The notes under the pieces were generated by a model. It saw only the letters and a list, made by a program, of their open reading frames with translations. It was not told where the DNA came from and did no database searches. Both the position numbers and the translations under genes were made by a program. From positions 1 to 64,000 of the forward strand of contig JFHB01000132.1 of NCBI GenBank assembly GCA_000729835.1: 64,000 bases of DNA. Reading direction: 5' to 3'. The stretch comes from Atkinsonella hypoxylon. Lineage: Eukaryota; Ascomycota; Sordariomycetes; Hypocreales; Clavicipitaceae. This document shows positions 60,205 through 64,000 of this stretch, piece by piece (the first letter of the stretch is position 1; each line of letters starts with the position of its first letter).

Positions 60205-60894
60205 TCACGCATCTGGGTTATAACGCTTTCTCAAAGTGCGATACCGCTTGAGGTAATAACTGCATTCATATTAAGTCAGCGTTAGATGACTTAACTGTGA
60301 GATTCCAAACGGCAAGCATGTAAGAAATACTGATAAAGCTTCATACTTGATTTGGTGACAAAAAAAAAAAAAAGAACTGTTGAGAAATTGAATTTGGACG
60401 GCAGAGGCCTAGCGTCTGGGGTAAACTGAAATGAAATGAAAGGCGAAACTTACAGCGCTTCAACCTCTATTTAGAACATGATTATCAGTGAGTGCCATAA
60501 CGAGGAGGAGCAGGGTCTCGTTGACGAACCTTTCTTTACGTATTCTGCCTGAGCAATGCCCGCGCGGATCTTGTCCTCATCGCGTTCAGCGGCGCGAGAC
60601 TTGAATGCTTGGTGGAGGCGCGGCTGGAAGTATTTATATCCCAAGGGGTATTCGCGGCCCAGGTAGAGAAGCTCTGTTTTCAGAATCAGAACAGCGACGC
60701 TAAGCTATTGTTGAGTGCTTTGAATCGAGGACGGGCTCAGATGGAAACTTGTGGTGTAACACAAGGAGGAAAGGCATTCATTGCTTCGCATGACGCGCAG
60801 GGAAGTGGAAGCTGAGAAGAACGCCGTTTATTTGTTACCTGCCTTTGTAAATTGCAATTACTTGCCTCCTTAATTCGGGGTTGGGCGTAGACAT
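60205..60894 (-). CDS. LYR-motif protein, ETFRF1/LYRM5-like
   Basis: Four small exons (minus), 60894-60843, 60673-60530, 60466-60454 and 60259-60205, give 87 aa, the usual length of LYRM5-type proteins. The start is MSTPNPELRRQVIAIYK, then ELLYLGREYPLGYKYFQPRL, then KIRAGIAQAEYVKKEVEAL, and the end is YYLKRYRTLRKRYNPDA. This matches the small mitochondrial LYR family member that, in animals, binds and regulates electron-transfer flavoprotein. Intron 1 has a GC donor (AAAG|GCAGGT); any GT choice breaks the frame and the conserved IYKELLYLGR block. Exon 3 is only 13 nt. Introns 2 and 3 have GT donors and AG acceptors. It is divergent from the next gene, with 211 nt between starts. Confidence 0.82.
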
Positions 60895-61105
60895 GGCGTT
60901 GTGCAGCGCATTTCAGCAAGTCTCACGATTGACTTGTGTCGATGATGTAGTGGAGGCGAAAGCTGCGAGGCTGATGAAACGGACCAGACTGATTGCTCCA
61001 CTTCGCAAGGCCGGCTTGCTGGTGTCGTTATATCACGACGTCCGGGCCCATTGCGGCCAATCTCACTGAAAGGCGCCTGGTAGCTCTTTAAAAACAGGAA
61101 TACCA

Positions 61106-62071
61106 ATGACTAAAAAACGACTTGCGCCCGCTCTGCAGGTCTTCCAGAGCCTCCAGCGCCATCCCATCCTTCGCCCCAGGTCCCATTCCGATATCCCTAT
61201 AGGATGCAAGCTGGCCGGTGCAGCATCACCTGTCATTGCCCAACAAGCGTTACAGAGCTTGTACCATGATTTGGGTGTTCTTGTATTTGCAGGCGCTGAT
61301 TTGAAACAGACGCAGAGAATTGGAGATATCCTAAGACGGGTTGTTGCTTGGGGAGGACCAGGCGGAGCGGCGGCGAGACTGTGCTGGTCGACAACGGGGA
61401 GGGGAGAAGGGTATGCGAGATTGAGTCCGTTGAATGAGCCCTCTTTACTGGACACAAAGGATGAGTCGATGGTAAGTTCAAGCTGAAATCAAGAAAAAAG
61501 AACGAGTTTTGGACAATGTTGTGTAGCTGACGGCATGTGAAGCCCGGCCAAATCAAGCCCGAGGTGATTGCCAGAATAGCCTCGTCTCAGCTTGGAGCAA
61601 TTTTGCAGGATCAAGTTCGGAAGACGCAGCCGGGCCTGGAGCGCACGGCTTTCCAAGAGGTCAGCTTGACTCCGATGGACGCGCCCATCTCGGGTGGCGC
61701 AATTCTAGTCAGTCTCCTCCGCGTCTACTGGATTCGGGACGACCCTCGACTTCGCGCTTGATAAACACATGCAGCCTACGGATGCCGGTACCCGCCTCCT
61801 ACCTATCGAGTCATACGCCAGAGTTTATTTCGACAATGACAGCGGGCAGTGTATCGGGGAAGTCCAGCTCTTTGCCGTGGGAACAGGTGCGGAAGGGGAG
61901 ACACGGGACTCCGAGGGTAGAGAGGGGCTCGAGAAACTAGGCCAGGGCATGGAGTTGAGCCCGCGGGTGCAGAGTGAGAGGTTGGAGGAAGTCATGATCA
62001 GAGTGCTGGAGCCGTTGTGGGAATTGGAGAGGCAGATTTGGGCTCCTAGGGCGGAGGGCGAGGAGATATAG
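61106..62071 (+). CDS. Conserved-looking protein of unknown function
   Basis: Proposed exons 61106-61471, 61543-61659 and 61709-62071 give 281 aa. Intron 1 has GTAAGT...GAAG. Intron 2 (49 nt) has a poor donor GTCAGC, and the bases it removes also read as protein in frame, so a single-base frameshift in an intronless region is the alternative. Segments with a protein-like look are HPILRPRSHSDIPIG, LGVLVFAG, RVVAWGGPGGAAARLCW, ASSQLGAILQDQVRK, GFGTTLDFALDKHM and LPIESYARVYFDNDSGQCIGEVQLFAVG. There is no signal peptide or membrane segment and no family I recognise. It may share a promoter with the LYR gene. The exact structure is uncertain. Confidence 0.5.
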
Positions 62072-63185
62072 ACTTGTGGCCGTTTCCAGTTTTGACCACG
62101 AGTATTAAGGGGTAGTGATGGAGATGTTGAGCTGATGGTGCAGAACGGGGGACTGTGGACGATATCTCGGTTCATAAACGACAGATGAGCTTTGGAAGCT
62201 ATGTCTACGGGCTAAGTCGGGAATTACGCTCAGTCTCCGAAGGAATTGTTGTTTAAATGGTCATTCATGATGGAGACAGATCATCCCTGGTTTTTTCTTG
62301 GTTCTAGTGCCAAGTTTGAGCGATAGAAAGGCGTGATTGATGCCTGGCCAGGACCTGGGGGTGGACATACGTGCCGGTGCGCGAGTGGACTAGCAGTGTG
62401 ACCGGTGAAGCTTGATCGGCTGCCTGTTATCAGGGAAATCCAGGTCCTGACCGGAGTTCTTTTTGGTGAACCAGGTGGTGGTTGATGCCGCTACTCTGGC
62501 GGTACATTACCACGTGGGTGAAAAAGCGGAAACACCAGACTGCGCTCCGCGTGAGAGACAGTGGTTCAAAGGTATTGATGGATAATAGAGTAGCAGCAAA
62601 CAATTTCAGCAACACCTGAAAGTTAAATAGCGCGATATTCCGTTCCTAATAATAAAGTTGTCATTGAGAGAGTAATGGCCTATGTACGGAGTAAACAGGC
62701 TGCTATTAGCACCAAGATCCATTGTTTTTAGACCTTCGGACTTCTCTACTAGCTCTTGAATACTATGTTTCTGCTGTATTATGTTCTCTCATGAAAGGAG
62801 CTTAATGGCAATATACCTTTTTGCAATTCGGATAATCGCTAGTACTTCTTACTTTGGAGGTAGGATCTTGAAAGAAGTTGTTTGTTGGTAGATAATCCCT
62901 GTCGGTACCGTGCTGGGAGCCTTTGCTGACTCCGTCTCCGTCGCCATTCTCCCGACCAAGAAAGAAGGAAAAAGAATCCAGACGAAGTGCCAGACTGTGG
63001 CCAAGGTTCGTATAACGCGCCCAGAGCTAGAACCCCAAGCAAATTTTTCATTTACGTTGGAGAATCTAATCAAAGATGCCTCTGATGCCGAGAAGGCACA
63101 CATACCGTGAAACTATTGGCCAATTAAGTCATCGTGATTAAAAATGCACCGATTTCACAACTACTGTACTATATACTATTCCGTA
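62072..63185. other. Intergenic, 3' of the unknown gene
   Basis: About 1.1 kb. A 66-codon frame at 62910-63110 (+) ends KDASDAEKAHIP; the opposite strand is open too. It may be a gene fragment but has no motif. No gene is claimed. Confidence 0.45.
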
Positions 63186-63349
63186 CACTCCAACCCTTGA
63201 ATTGTTTTGCAAATCCACATGCAGGGGGAATCGAGCCAATTAGCTGTCGAACGGTAAATGAGTGAGCCCGAGTATCCTCTGTGCCGCTCTTGGAGCGGCC
63301 AGCAAAAAGTGGAGAAGTATCTTTGCAAAATAAAACAAGGGCTAGAGTG
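63186..63349. mobile_element. MITE-like inverted-repeat element, copy 2
   Basis: A 164-bp relative of the element at 33358-33638. The left end is CACTCCAACCCTTGAATTG, then TTTTGCAAA and AGCCAATTAG. The right end, reverse complemented, is CACTCTAGCCCTTG, then TTTTATTTTGCAAAG. TA flanks both ends (63184-63185 and 63350-63351). Outer arms align with copy 1; the cores differ. There is no coding capacity. Confidence 0.8.
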
Positions 63350-63351
63350 TA

Positions 63352-64000
63352 GTTACAGCAGAAGCTCGAACAATAGTCCGAGTCACGAAGAGATACTCAC
63401 ATGTCTTTTATAACCCCACCCCACCAAGTTCAAGCGGCTTCTTCGGTTCCAAAGGGTAACTACCTACCTAGGTAGTTAACTAACTACTGGCAAGTCACTC
63501 GGGTTCACCCCGTTGAGTCAGCGAGGAAAAGTGGATCTGTACGTAAGTTAGCTTTTCTCGGTATCAGAGATAGGAAATGGCAGTTGAATTATCCACGATC
63601 GATCAATGATGAAACCACACACACTCCGACTCCTTCGGCTGCATCGGACCATAAAAGCTTATCCTGCGCCACGCTGAGGTAATTGTGGATGTCACACCAT
63701 GGCACTATTGCATCTGCATCGTGATAAATTTGTTGCCCATGCTGACGTTTCCTTTGCACTTCGGATAGCAGGCAAGGCATTGATTGATTCTTTTCGGTCA
63801 GTCCCGCGTCTTTCTTTCTGTGCAACTGACGAAAAAGGCTTGTTCGGGAAGCAATAAAGTCAAAAATTTACCCCGCTGGCACTCCATCCATAATGCTCAT
63901 GCTAGGTTATTCTTGGCCATATTATTCCCTCCGACTTGCTTACGTGTCTTAGATTGCACGAATATCAGACGCTCCCCGCAAAAGCCCTGTAGCCTTGCGC
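63352..64000. other. Gene-free end of the window
   Basis: About 650 nt with no supported gene. An ACCTAGGT palindrome lies near 63465, and a possible small frame on the minus strand (63589-63825) has no motif. Confidence 0.45.

Noticed and set aside
50672..62071. Carrier, methyltransferase and unknown gene as parts of a secondary metabolite cluster
   Set aside because: No polyketide synthase, NRPS, terpene cyclase, P450 or pathway regulator is nearby; CCR4 and the LYR gene are housekeeping.
62910..63110. 66-codon frame near the second MITE-like element
   Set aside because: Both strands are open and no homologous motif is visible; a degraded gene fragment is possible but unsupported.

Overview
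The window is nuclear DNA of a filamentous ascomycete. Short introns (about 49-460 nt) with GTAAGT/GTGAGT donors, compact but widely spaced genes, and the protein families all point to Pezizomycotina, most probably Sordariomycetes and perhaps Hypocreales. The order is inferred from the look of the proteins and from short motifs such as ACCTAGGT and TACGGAGTA; I could not test it by alignment. No rRNA, tRNA, CRISPR or intact transposon was found.

Layout. 1-8.7 kb holds no gene I can support. 8.7-17.3 kb: a cyclin-dependent kinase (CDC28/cdc2, +) converges on the chromatin remodeller INO80 (-), whose first exon is full of hypervariable short repeats. 20.6-24.6 kb: the ribosome-biogenesis ABC-F ATPase ARB1 (-) and a small uncharacterised protein (-). 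28.9-38.7 kb: a run of + strand envelope and transport genes: a GPI-anchored GH72 beta-1,3-glucanosyltransferase, a PAP2-family phosphatase with a changed catalytic motif, and a full-size PDR/ABCG transporter with a small inverted-repeat element in its upstream region. 39.5-43.9 kb: a promethin-like membrane protein (+), then proteasome ATPase RPT2 (-) and the E2 enzyme UBC1 (+) sharing a divergent promoter. 44.6-48.5 kb: succinyl-CoA ligase alpha (-) and Elongator ELP3 (+), also divergent, with a second inverted-repeat element between them. 49.2-50.0 kb: a decayed 2EXR-type gene. 50.7-55.4 kb: a mitochondrial-carrier-like protein (+) and the CCR4 deadenylase (-). 58.6-62.1 kb: a SAM methyltransferase (+), a four-exon LYR protein of the ETFRF1/LYRM5 type (-), and an uncharacterised gene (+). 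The last 1.9 kb is gene-free and carries a second copy of the 33-kb inverted-repeat element.

Most genes are housekeeping functions: cell cycle, chromatin, ribosome biogenesis, protein turnover, TCA cycle, tRNA modification and mRNA decay. They do not form a biosynthetic cluster. The most interesting points are structural: a Met-only first coding exon in RPT2, a GC-AG intron plus a 13-nt exon in the LYR gene, an intron splitting a Walker A motif, a frame-preserving intron in INO80, two families of MITE-like elements, and enzymes with altered catalytic motifs (PAP2 and the first ARB1 ATPase site). I did not find a convincing new multi-gene system.
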